Shown piece by piece: positions 41,936 through 53,800 of a stretch of DNA of 64,000 bases. The first letter of the stretch is position 1. Each line of letters begins with the position of its first letter. The notes beneath the pieces were generated by a model that worked only from the letters and a program-made list of their open reading frames with translations, was not told the origin of the DNA and ran no database searches. Both the position numbers and the translations under genes were made by a program. Source of the stretch: Setophaga petechia (lineage: Eukaryota; Chordata; Aves; Passeriformes; Parulidae); NCBI GenBank assembly GCA_024362935.1, contig JANCRA010000118.1:1216134-1280133 (forward strand). The letters run 5' to 3'.

Positions 41936-44900
41936 ACCTTCCAGGGTGCTCAGCCAGAGCAGTAGCATCTGCATCCCTTTAAGAAGACACGTCTGGTCAA
42001 GATCATCCACAACATCTCCTGAAACAAGATTTGAAATAGGAGACCTCCCCTTCAACGAGTCATCTTTGTTTAGCAGTAAAATTGATTAATTGGAAGGGAT
42101 AAAGAAAACAAGTCTCCTGTTGATCCCATGGAGTCAGGCTCACCCCGCCAGGGACGCCCTGCGAGCGCCGGGTGCTTTCACCTTCCCTTGCCCTGCTCCA
42201 CTGTGCTGCTCTTTGCTTTGGACCCTGAGGGACCATCCCGTGGCCTGGTTTGAGAGAGAGGAGCATCACCCAGACGGGTGCAGGAACTGCAGTAGCTGCC
42301 ACGAGGAGTGTCAGCTGCTCAGCACAAGGGCAAACGAGGACAGGAGCTCCAGCCTGAGCTGCTCCTGCCGCGCACGAGCACTGCCGGCTCTCATCCCTTC
42401 GCCCTGGCACGCCAAGGAGAGCTGGGAATGAGATAGGACAGCTTTGATGGGGTCTGGGGTGGAACAGAGACATGCTGGGCACTGTCAAAAGTCTGATTTG
42501 TTTCAAGTGGCATCAGTCCTCACAAAGCTGAACGTCTTGGGTGAGGTACCTCAGCTCTGGTGCTGGACACAGGAGGAATCATCATCTGATGAAATGAAGG
42601 AATCCCCTTCTCCTTACACAGCTCTTTTGGGATTAGATATGTGGAAATGTTGACTTTCTCCCTTAACCCTCAGAAGAACCCAGGGGACACCTGATTTTCA
42701 GCTGGCTGAGGTCAGGCATGGTGAATTTCCTCAGACAGGATGTATGGAATGCTTTCCTTAGTATTTATTGTGTTTTTTATTATAATAACACAGCAAGATT
42801 TTTCTCCTCTCACTTTCCTCATGCCTGCCTGCCCAGGCTCTGAGCATGATTAACCTAGAAAAGCTCCTTGCAATGTTGAGCAAATGCTGGATAACTTTAG
42901 GAAAGCATCAACTGAAAGGATCCCCAGCTGAAGGGGTGCAGAGTTGAGGTGTGGTGGGGCTCTGTCCTCACAGGACAAGATGGTTCCTTAATTCGCTGCA
43001 GATCAGGCAGTTCAGTTAAATCCATAGATGGAAAAATTCAGTAGTTGTATGTGAGATCCTGAAATAGTCCCAAAAGAGTGAAAACCCCCACCCTGATATT
43101 CCTATGGGAGCTCAAATTAATCAGGATTCATAAAATCACTAGTTGAGCTGTGGCAGAGTGTTAACTATTTTCTTGCCTATTACAGACAGCCATGTGTGTA
43201 ATTGCTCTACTCCCTGTTACTAGGGTTAGCAAAGTGTTCTCCCAAAAGTCACCTTCTTTTTTTCCCTGGATTTCATCCAGACACAGTCACTTGGAGACTG
43301 GATCCTAGTCTTCTACTTAACATAGTGTCAAAAATCATTGCTCGTCAGATGATTCCTTTCCCCTGGGCCACTGATGCCAAAGAGTTTGCACTGTTGTCTT
43401 GGGAGAACTCCAGGATTTGTGAGCTGATTTGTTTCCCTTTTCTCCAGAAAATCACCCCAAATTACATATCATCTCTAAGAAGATTAAGCAGCATTTTGAC
43501 AGCTGAGCTCCCTCTTGGTTCAGGATTCCCAGGAATTGTTTCCCTCTGGGTGAGATCCAAGGCCAGGGCTGTTCTTCAGTTGCTGTTTAATTAGTTTCTA
43601 AGTTCTTCTAGTGCCAGAGTAGATCTACATAAATTAAGAACAATAATCTCTATAAGCATTTCTGTAAGGAATAGAGCTTTGGAAGGCCCCATGGCACAGA
43701 TTCTCGCCCCCTCTTTAGAAAGTGTCTCCTCCCCTCCCTGTTTCTTCCCTGTTTTTATCTCCAACTCCTTTTTTCTTGCTCCGTCTGGGTCAGGATCTCG
43801 AGCCAAACACCCTGTGGCACGAGGGCTGGGAATAGATGGGGTGGGTGGCTTGGGCCCTTGTGGGCACTCAGACCTCTCAGGGTCTGCCACCACCCATCTG
43901 TGCTGAATTCAACCACGAGCCTCTGTGGAAAGGAAAAAATGCTGCTTTTGTTTTCTCTGCAGTCCCCTGAGAGGCTCTAACGCCCGAGTTTGACTCCTTG
44001 ACAGTCTTCAGCTGCTAATCACACCCAAAAGTGCATGCAAACATAACCAGTGGTAAATGCACAGATCTAATCACGCCAGGGAACAGGAGAGGTGCCATTT
44101 AGCAGCTCTAGAAAAGAATCAGTTTTCTTCAGGCTAACAGTCCTTGGGGAAGGATAGCACATGCAATATTCAGTGGGATATGGAGAGCAACACAGAAGGA
44201 GCCAGAAATACCTCCAGGAAAAATCTCACTGGTGGACATGATGAAGCTGAAGAGGATCAGAGGGCTGGAAAGCCTCAGCCAAATCACCGTGTCTTGAGAC
44301 CTTCACTAGCTCGTTCCAGCTTGTGCTTAGAGTGGGAGAAACCCACAGCCTTTCCTCACCTCATGATGGTGTTTTGCGCATCAGGAGGGTTCCCAAATCC
44401 TGGAATCTGTGCCAGGAGCAGGAGAGGATGGAGGGGAATGGGCACATGGAGCAGGTTCTGGGGTGTCTGGGGTGTCTGTTTGTCTGTGTATCTGTGTGTG
44501 TGTGTGTGTGTGTGTGCATGTTGCCCCTCTGCTCTCTGGAGGAGCCTAGCACAGCCCAATCTCATTACAGCATTTTCCATAATTCTACAACATGGGCATA
44601 ATTATTACAGGATTTTCCCAGTCTGTAGTTGAAAACTTACTGAGAGAAACAGTGTCAGGTTCCCTAAATGAAAGTTATCCCTTTTGCTCCCAAAAAAACC
44701 CCAGTTTCTTGTTACTTCCACTCATTCCCTCATGGGTCCCTTTGCTGGTGTCTACGCTCTTGCTCAGTCCTTAGGTGGCCATCAAATGTCTTCATTTCTG
44801 CATTCAGCATGGCTTAATCCTCTCCAGAGGGATTATGAAGAGCACTTTCCATGGTTGTTGCTGCCTCTGCAGCGGGGCCTGCTCAGCTGTGACTGTCCTG

Positions 44901-45544
44901 GGACTGGCGCCGGGCCCCGGCTGCAGTGACTTGCTGCCATTGTGGATGCAGAGCATGGGTTGGGATGGGCTGGAGGAGGCTTGGTGTTTCTGAGGTAAAA
45001 CTTCTGAGTGGTAACGGGTGTAATTTCCCCTCCTGAATTCCCTCCAGCATCCAACCTCCTCAGCTCTGCTCCATACCGTCAGTGAGTCCTTTCCAGAGAC
45101 CTCTTGGACAGGAGGTATGAAAACTCACCCTGTGCCAAGGAACTCTGGCCAAAGGCTTTGAAGGTTGCTGTGGTTCAGGGATGAGAAGCAGTCTTGCTCT
45201 GGAAAGGGCTGAGCTGTTTAATTGCAAACAGCATTACTGGCTTCGCTCATAAATGCCTGTGTGCTCAGCCACCCTCTCCAAACCTGTCCTGAGCAAGCAG
45301 GAGCTCACAGCGCTCACTTCCAGGGTCTAGAGTGGCAGCTTTTGGATGTTTCTCCCCAACAGCCAAAGCCCAGGATGGGGCGGGGAAAGGCTGAGCCATC
45401 CTGAGTCTGTGCCGGGCTCCTTTGAGCGAGTGGGGCCCAAAGCCCACACAGGCAGCCCAGAGCGTGTTGGCTTTGCTCCCTCCTTAGAATGTGGGGTTGA
45501 TTAAAGCGCCAGGAGGAGCTGGGGGCTTGGCACAGGGTGGGGAG
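41936..45544. other. Intergenic stretch, no gene seen
   Basis: It holds a short CpG-richer patch at about 42140-42430 (a Cys-rich frame there is noted in the findings) and a TG microsatellite at 44493-44516. No splice-compatible exons were recognised. Confidence 0.45.
44493..44516 (+). repeat. (TG)n microsatellite
   Basis: About 12 uninterrupted TG units, preceded by interrupted tgtc units. Confidence 0.9.
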
Positions 45545-46842
45545 GACGACACACTCTGTGTGTCTGTGTGTCTGTGTGTGTGTCTGTGTGTGTGTGTCTG
45601 TGTGTGTCACTGTGTGTGTGTGTCTGTGTGTGTGTGTGTCTGTGTGTGTCACTGTGTGTGTGTGACTGTGTGTGTGTCTGTGTGTGTCACTGTGTGTGTG
45701 TCTCTGTGTGTGTGTGTGACTGTGTGTGTGTGTCTGTGTGTGTCACTGTGTGTGTGTGACTGTGTGTGTCTGTGTGTGTCACTGTGTGTGTGTCTGTGTG
45801 TGTGTGTGTGTGACTCTGTGTGTGTGTCTGTGTGTGTCACTGTGTGTGTCACTGTGTGTGTGTCTGTGTGTGTGTCTGTGTGTGTCACTGTGTGTGTGTG
45901 ACTGTGTGTGTCACTGTGTGTGTCACTGTGTGTGTGTGTGTGACTGTGTGTGTGTGTGTCTGTGTGTGTCACTCTGTGTGTGTGTCTGTGTGTGTGTGAC
46001 TGTGTGTGTGTGTCTGTGTGTGTCACTGTGTGTGTGTGACTGTGTGTGTCTGTGTGTGTCACTGTGTGTGTGTCTGTGTGTGTGTGTGTGTGACTCTGTG
46101 TGTGTGTCTGTGTGTGTCACTGTGTGTGTCACTGTGTGTGTGTCTGTGTGTGTGTCTGTGTGTGTCACTGTGTGTGTGTGACTGTGTGTGTGTCTGTGTG
46201 TGTCACTGTGTGTGTGTCTCTCTGTGTGTGTGTGTGTCTGTGTGTGTCACTGTGTGTGTGTGACTGTGTGTGTGTGTGTGTCACTGTGTGTGTGTCTCTC
46301 TGTGTGTGTGTGTGACTGTGTGTGTCTGTGTGTGTCACTGTGTGTGTCTGTGTGTGTGTGTGTGTGTGTGACTCTGTGTGTGTGTCTGTGTGTGTCACTG
46401 TGTGTGTCACTGTGTGTGTGTCTGTGTGTGTGTCTGTGTGTGTCACTGTGTGTGTGTGACTGTGTGTGTCACTGTGTGTGTCACTGTGTGTGTGTGTGTG
46501 ACTGTGTGTGTCACTCTGTGTGTGTCACTCTGTGTGTGTGTCTGTGTGTGTGTGACTGTGTCTGTGTGTCTGTGTGTGTCACTGTGTGTGTCGTGTGTGT
46601 CTGTGTGTGTCTGTGTATGTCACTGTGTGTGTGTGTCTGTGTGTGTGTGTGTGTGTCTCTGTGTGTGTCTGTGTATGTGTGTGTGTGAGTCTGTGTCTCT
46701 GTGTGTGTCTCTGTGTGTCTGTGTGTGTGTGTCTGTGTGTGTGTCTATGTGTGTGTCTCTGTGTGTCTATGTGTGTGTCTCTGTGTGTCTCTGTGTGTCT
46801 GTGTGTCTGTCTGTGTGTCTGTGTTTCTGTGTGTGTGTTCAC
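45545..46842 (+). repeat. Compound TG/TC/CAC microsatellite with ~280 bp higher-order repeat
   Basis: About 1.3 kb built almost only of TGTGTG interrupted by ctg, cac, gac and ctctg. The order of interruptions is not random: the block at about 45711-45910 recurs at 45991-46190, exactly 280 bases later, and in part again at about 46369-46490. Because there are almost no stops, it yields Cys/Val frames on the plus strand and Thr/His frames on the minus strand of up to about 170 residues; these are not genes. Confidence 0.95.
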
Positions 46843-47154
46843 AGTGCACACCCCTCTCCTTGCCAGCAGTAATAGCTGCCATATGGAGCACCGCGCGGAG
46901 GATGCTCGGCCGGCAGTGGGCCCAGCCTGGTTCTCAGGATCAGTTGAAGCTGCAGAATGTTCTTTGTGAGCCCATTTCCCTGCAGAGCAGCCGTCTGGAG
47001 GATGTTCACACACCGGGGGTGTTGCCAGTGTCAGGAAATGAAACCTCCTGACGCTGCTGGTTTTGTGCCCCATCCCCAGTGCCCAGGGTGCTGCTGGGGA
47101 CACCGGGATGTCTCTTGTTCATCTTGTGGGGTACTTGCAGCACAGATCTGATGA
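46843..47154. other. Short unique stretch between repeats
   Basis: Non-repetitive sequence between the microsatellite and the next CR1. Nothing recognised. Confidence 0.4.
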
Positions 47155-47497
47155 AGAATGGCTGAGGACCTGGGAAAGGGGCTCAGCCTGGAGACTCAGG
47201 GAGGATATTCTGGCTGCACAAGTCCCTGACAGCTGGGGGCAGGTGGGGCTCTGCTCCCAGGGAACAGGGACAAAGGGAGAGGGAACAGCCTCAGACTGGG
47301 CCAGGGCAGGCTCAGGGTGGATATTACAAAATATTTCTTCACTGAAAGGGTGATCCAGCCCTGGCACAGGCTGCCCAGGGCAGGGAAGGATTTAAGAGAT
47401 GTGCAGACGTATCACTTGGGGACATGGTCAGTGGTAGCCTTGGCAGTGCTGGGGAATGGTTGGACTTGATGATCTCTGAACAATTCTGTGATTCCCT
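47155..47497 (+). mobile_element. CR1 LINE 3'-end fragment
   Basis: A plus-oriented CR1: gaaaggggctcagcctggag, tccagccctggcacaggctg and an end at gttggacttgatgatctctg plus caattctgtgattcc. It faces the next, inverted CR1 copy tail to tail. Confidence 0.85.
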
Positions 47498-47511
47498 TGA
47501 TTTAAGCCATC

Positions 47512-47860
47512 TCCCCAGATCACAGGATCCCAGAATGATTTGTCTTGGAAAAGACCATAAAGCCCATCTCATTCTGCCCCTGTGCTATGGGCAGAGAGTT
47601 CCACTAGACCAAGCCTCATTCAACCAGGCCTTGAACCCTTCCAGGGAAGAGGCAATCACAACTTTTCTGGGCAACCTGTGCCAGGGTCTCACTACCCTCA
47701 GAGGAAATGTTCCACCTATCCCTGGTCCCTGGCAGTGGAAAGTCATTCTCCCTTGTCTTGTGCCTCCAGGCCCTTGTCCAAAGTCTCTCTTCAGCTCTCC
47801 TGGAAACCTTCAGTCCCTGGAAGGGACTCTCAAGGCTTCCTGGATCCTTCCTGTCTACCC
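47512..47860 (-). mobile_element. CR1 LINE 3'-end fragment, inverted
   Basis: An inverted CR1 starting gatcacaggatcccagaatg and including gagttccactagaccaagcc and ttctgggcaacctgtgccag. With the copy at 47155 it forms a converging pair separated by about 15 bp. It is a different subfamily by sequence, so this was two insertions rather than one folded copy. Confidence 0.85.
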
Positions 47861-50800
47861 TCAACTATCCCAGCCTGGCTGGGGATCCTGCCCAGCACCA
47901 CAGGGAGATCCCAGCTGCCCATCTTGCCCTATTTCCAAAGCCTCTGCACACCCACACAAGGAAAGACCTCACAGTGTCAGCTCCAGAAGTGTCCTGCCTT
48001 ATCCCCAAGCTCATCCCTGTCCCCAGAGCCTCTGCCTCAGGCAGTTTCTCCTGGCTGAGCTCCAGCTGGCAGTTCCATTTATCTGGCTGCATTAAGTGCC
48101 TGGCAGGTTGCATTATTCTTTAAGTACGTGAGGCTTTTCCAAACCTCATCTTCTCCCAGTAGCTCCTGCAGGCTGGCATTGGGGAAATCCTGCAGCATCC
48201 CAGTCCATGGTTCCCAGTTACCTTCCCCATCCAAGAGCCACTGGTGTGGGGTGCTGGAACTCCTACATCCTGCTTTTTTCTGATAAATAAGGAAAAATGG
48301 GGTTACAGCTTAACCATGTGGGCTTTTTTAAAATTTCCAGTCAGCTGTGGATCTATTTTCATCTAGAAAATAATGTATTGATATATAAATAAAATGTATC
48401 CATATATATAACACATACCTGTAGTTATTTCAACTGAGATCAAAGTACAGTCCCTCATTTCATCTGGGGGATGGGGGGTGCAATTAAAAATTATCTATTC
48501 TGCCGATAATAATAAAATAAGTGCTTTTATTAACCAGGGCAACACCCTTTTTGATTAGTATCAGCAGGATCCAGGGATGACAAGCAAGATGTTGCAGTAT
48601 CCTGCTCTGGGACTTCTGGGATAAAAAACTGAGATGTCCCAAGGATGTATTACAGGCTGGGGGGAGGGAATGGAAACTGGAATTTTTATATGCCAGAGCC
48701 CATAGGGCATTAGCAAAAGGAGGTGTGACCTGCACCATGTACCCCCTGGGAGCCACAGCCAAATCCAGTCTGCTGTGCTTGGAAATGGGGATCTCTGGCC
48801 CCCAGCTCGTTGTTCTCCATCCCCTCTGGCTCTGTCTGCGGTCTATTCCACTGGTTCCAGTGCTCAGCATCCAGCCCCACCCACAGCCCCGGTGGGACCC
48901 TCCCCAGCACCAGCCTGGGGCAGGGGAGATGCCTCCAGCTTTTCTGCGTGGCAGGAGAGGACATCAAAGGCACCAAAACGCTGCCTCACCCACGCCCTGC
49001 CTTGGCCTCTCTCCCCCTGTCACAGTTTGCATCATGGAAAATGATGTCCACAGGGTGCAGCCAAGGCTGCTGGCTCAGCTCCACATGCCCGGGGCCAGCT
49101 GAGACACAAACACGAGCTCCTATTCTGTCCTAGGAGGGGGCATTTGTCCTCTCCCTCCCCGATCCTGCATCTCTTTCCCTCTTCTGGAATAGTTACAGCT
49201 GCTCAGGAAACACCAGGGAAAGCCTGCAGAAGAAATTGCTGTGTTTCCCTCCTTCCTTCTTATCTACCAGCCAGAACCAATTAAACTCAGAGGAGCTCAG
49301 CTCTTCCCTCCTTCCCTTTTAATTTCAGACCCTCTGGTAAGAGGAGACATGATAAAATGCAAGATTAAATGTCTAATGCCTGGGATTTGGGATTACTGGG
49401 GCCAGGCTGGATGGATGGAGGTAGAGGGATGTGTCTGGTTACAGGGAGGAATTGGGCTGGTGATGCTTCTCCTCATCTTGTCTCTCATCTGTGATTAAAA
49501 GGGCAGGGAAGTGTGAACCCCCTGCACAGATCCAGCCCAGAGCTGTTCCAAAGGGAAAGGATTCGTTCTATGACGCTCAGTTGTGGCTTTGGGAGGGGAT
49601 TTCTGTTCAGGGCTGGGGGGTGAGGTCCAAAATCCCCCCATGGCAGCTGGGTGGGGATCTGTGGGGCCAAGTCTCTGGGGTTGGTAGGTAACAGCATCTG
49701 ATAACCCCTGCCATAAACCAGACATGCATCACCCTTCCTCCCATCTGCTCTTCACTCCATATGGGAGAGTTTCAGGCTTTGATGGCTGGAAAGATGCTGC
49801 TGATTTATTCATGGCCACTCCCCACCCATTAGCGTTAATAGCTCTTCTTACTCTGTCTATTGAGCCTCTCAGTGACCTGGGAAGGTCAAGCACAGTGAGA
49901 TGCTGTAGCCCAAATAATTTCCTGGAAATCACAGGTGTGGTGAGTTTCCATCCTCAACATCTGAGCTTTCCAGCAGGGAAGGAGAACGATGCCTGCAAAT
50001 GTCGCCTCTCTCTTTCCTCTTCCTCTTGATCTTCTCACTTTAGAGAAGAAATTGCAAAGATGAAATTGTGGAAGCTCTCCACAGCCTTCCTCTCTGCTAC
50101 TCCTGGCTGCACCATATGGTAAACAGGCTCTGCTCCAGTTTGCTTTGGGTAGCAAAGTGCCTTTTGGGTGGAAATGGGTCCTTTGGATGAATCCCAGCCC
50201 TATATAAGCCCCATGGCTTTTGATGAAGTCGCCATATCTCAACCACTGAGCAGCCAAGGGGTTTCCAGGACCTTCCCAGGGGAGAGAAAATAATTTGTCC
50301 AAGACAAACCCCATGTCTGAGCAGACCAGAGAGAAATGAGTTCCTCGAAAGTTGCTGTTTAATGCCTGGGTGTTCCTGCCTTTTGGGTCCCACAGCTCCA
50401 AACCCATCAGGTTAATTTTGCCAACACCTTAAACACAATCAGGGTGCAGCTCCAGCTCTGCTTCTAGGCTGGTGTCCCTGGGGAGCAGGGGAGGAAGGAT
50501 TTCTGGGGGTTGTGCTGGGGTTCTGGTGTTCTAGGGCTGAGATCCCCTAAAGCCTCAGGGGCTGCCCTGCTGTGAGGTATGGGGGAGCATTTCGAATCCT
50601 CCCTTGCTCCAGAAAGTGGGAGAAGTGGGAGAAGCTCTTTTGTGCAGTGGCTCCATGTCTGTGAGGTGATGGGGGGGGGGATCCAAATCTGTCAAGGAAA
50701 GGGCTGCAGAGGATGAGTTTGTATCCTGGGATGAAACAGAATATTCCAAACAAGAAAGCTTTGTGGCTGAGTTGGGCTCATCTCCCTTTCCAGGGGATTT

Positions 50801-53800
50801 CACCCAAGTCCTCTCCCCTCCTGAGGTCTCAGCTCCCTGGATGTTATTTGAAACCGGGACATGGATAAATGCAATAATGTTCCAGAGATGCTGAGATGCA
50901 GCTGATGGGCCAAGGAGCAGATAAATGTGTTAGGGCTGAGGCACTGCACAGGCTCCTCCTGCTCCTGCCTGACCTCAGTAGTCAACTTTAAAGCACAAGA
51001 AAAGGCTGTGGATATTGCACTGGGTGATTTTTTTATTCTGGTTTGTTTGTTTTTTTTTTATTTTACTAATCCTTTAGCAGCTTGGTAGCAGAACCAGGGC
51101 CTTCTCTAGAGCTGCTGGAAGACCTGGTGCTCAGGCACAGCAAGAGACACCATTTCATTGAGAATATTTGCTGTATTTTGGAAACACTAGACTCAGGCAT
51201 CTGAATTGCCAATAACGGCCATTTAATGTTCTGAGCCAAGATGTGTCCTAAGCCTGTGAATCGAGGCAGACAAAGGGACATTTCTGTCTTATGGGTACCC
51301 AAGCTCCCGAGTAGTGCAGTTTTCCTTGTGTGATGGACTGGGGATGCTCAGTTCCTGCATCACCCAAGCAGATATTGAAGCGTTTTGGGAAGGAGCTTTT
51401 GGTATGGGATGGCTCCATGTGCCACTGTGGGAACCAGGAGCAGACACACTGCCAGACCCTGTGGTTTCATATCTCCTTCAGGGCACAGCACCTTCCCCCT
51501 GCAAGCTGCTAATGAAGGCTGGGTGCTAATGAGGCTGTGATTTAATGAAGGAGGGAAAAGGAATGGGAGGGTTTTCAGATGTGGATCTTGCATGGGTCAG
51601 AGATGGATGGAGGACAATGCTTCCCTGGTGTGCTCCATCCCTTCAGAGAAACAATGCCTTGAGGGCTTCTGCAGCACAGATGCCATCCTGTCATCCCATG
51701 GACCACGTTTGGTAGCTGATTACGAAGCTCTTTCCCCTCAATTGCAGTGTGCCCCTTCTGAACTTGTTGAGCTACTGCAGTGATAAGTTCAGCAATTTGA
51801 TTAAACAGGGTCTAAAATGCATTTCCCTCAGTGACTGTTCAAATTTAGCCCTAATGGGTTCATTAAATTCCCATGGCATTTCTCCTGTAGGATCAGACAT
51901 CAGAAAGATCCCTCGGCCTCTGCCCCAAGCCACCAAGATTTCATACAGCTGCTGCCAGTGAGAGCCCAGCCTGTCTCAAATCTTCTCCTGCCTGCTCCAG
52001 TAAAGCAAGAAAAGGTTGAAAAATCCAAATTTCCTTCCCACCAAGAAGCATGTGGAGCTGGAAATATTATGGCTCATTTTGAAATGAAAAGGCAATCTCA
52101 GAATATTGCATTTCTGTAAAATATCTCATCCCAGCTTTAGCTGAAATACTTCAGCTTTTATTTCTGTGACTTCAACATTAGCAAGCACTAATGCCTAGTA
52201 ATTTAGGATATAACTGAAATGACAAACCAAAACACTTTGATGCAAGAAACTCTCTGAAAGCTGGTGAAGAGATAGAAGGATGAGCCTTTTGGTGCATTTT
52301 GGAATAATCCTTAGAGATAGTCCACCCTTCCCATCAGGATGTGGATCTTGATCCTTTGTGTGACCAAGAAAACCAAGTGATGACCAGACGTAGCTACTCC
52401 AGAGCAAAAGGTCCTCTCCTGAATGCTTCTGGCTGCTTAGAATTAATTCTGGCTGCACTGACCCCAGCCTGAGCCACCCACAGAGTGCTGGGTATGTGTA
52501 CACAAGATCGAGCACCTTCCCTGCAGCTCTCTGCTCACAGTGTGTGTTAGAGACACAGGGTGACATCAAACCCACTTTAGTGCAGATGTCCTTCCCAGCT
52601 AACACTGCACTGTCCAAGCTGGAAATGCAATGGCCGGGTAGTTTCTGGCAAGTGCTGCCCCCAGGTCTGCAGCCTCTCACTTCCTGCTCCTCCTTTTCCT
52701 CCTCCTCCTCCTCTTGGTCTTCCTCTCCCCAAGTAGCTGCTGGAGCATCAGGAATGTAAGTGCAGCAGGCAATGTTGTATTCCCAGATATTTTTGGTCAA
52801 GCATGGGTGTGTTTCTGTGGACTTTCAGTTGCATAAAACTTCACAGAGCTGTGCTTTGGCTTGAAGTCGTCGACTTGATGTTCCCTTCAACTGGAAAACA
52901 TTTGGGTTGTGTTGTTTGGAAAGAGGAATTCATTACACAGAGCTCTGCACCTGTGAGCCCGGTCAGGCAAGGAGGGATTGCTTTACATGGCAGAGGAGGA
53001 CAGATCTGTAAATCAGATCCCATCTTATGTCCACTGGCTAGAAAATTAAACACAGCAGCACAGAATGCGTCCAATACTGGAAAAGTTTGCGAAACACTTT
53101 CATAAGTCCCTGGGAAGAGAAGAGGCATTTAACTTACAGCTTTGGAGATGTATTAAATCTCACTTATTTTGTACATTCAATTAACTTGCATTAATATGGG
53201 AAAATATGCAGTTTTTCTTCTACATGGAGATGGATGACATTTCCAGAACTCAACTCTTCAGGCTTTTCCAAGTTCTTGTTGAAAAACTGGAGATAATTAC
53301 TTTTCCAGGGACATACAGATAATGACTTCACATTTACAGAGCATGATTAATTACAAGTCTGTTTGTATTTACAGTTGTTTCACTTACCCCAGTCATGGGG
53401 CCACCTCTGAAGCAGCCTATAGAGCTATTAGCCCACGGCACCAGGAATCTGGTGCTCTGGTTATTTCCAGGCATCATACAAAAACCATCTCTCTGAAAGT
53501 GACTTTGGGAAGGTGTTGGGTCACCCTTATGCTCCTAACGCCTTGCCCAAATCTCCTTCTCTGCCTGCCCTGGCTCCAGTGGATGTGGGGGACTGTTTTT
53601 CCCTCTTAGCTCTGTGGCAGCCTTGTGAATTCTGGGGAAGCTGCTGCAGCATCTTCTGCTGGGTGGAAGTTGGATGGAAGCTCTGGTGCCCTACAACCAT
53701 CAGCAGCCAGCAGCCCAGGAGGGATGGTAGTCTGACTCCTCAGAAATCACTTCCAGGCCCCACATCCACCTCTCCCAGCATGAGGAGACCGTGACCATGG

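Noticed and set aside
45491..47103. Many frames encoding Cys/Val or Thr/His repeats
   Set aside because: They are translations of a TG/CA microsatellite, not proteins.
47424..48095. 223-codon plus-strand frame
   Set aside because: It crosses two CR1 3' fragments, which are non-coding ends; no reverse-transcriptase motif is present.
50202..50215. TATA box of a gene
   Set aside because: A lone tatataagc with no downstream exon, CpG enrichment or conserved frame.
52195..52800. 201-codon minus-strand frame
   Set aside because: No domain, a Glu run from a TCC microsatellite, and no matching splice or promoter context.
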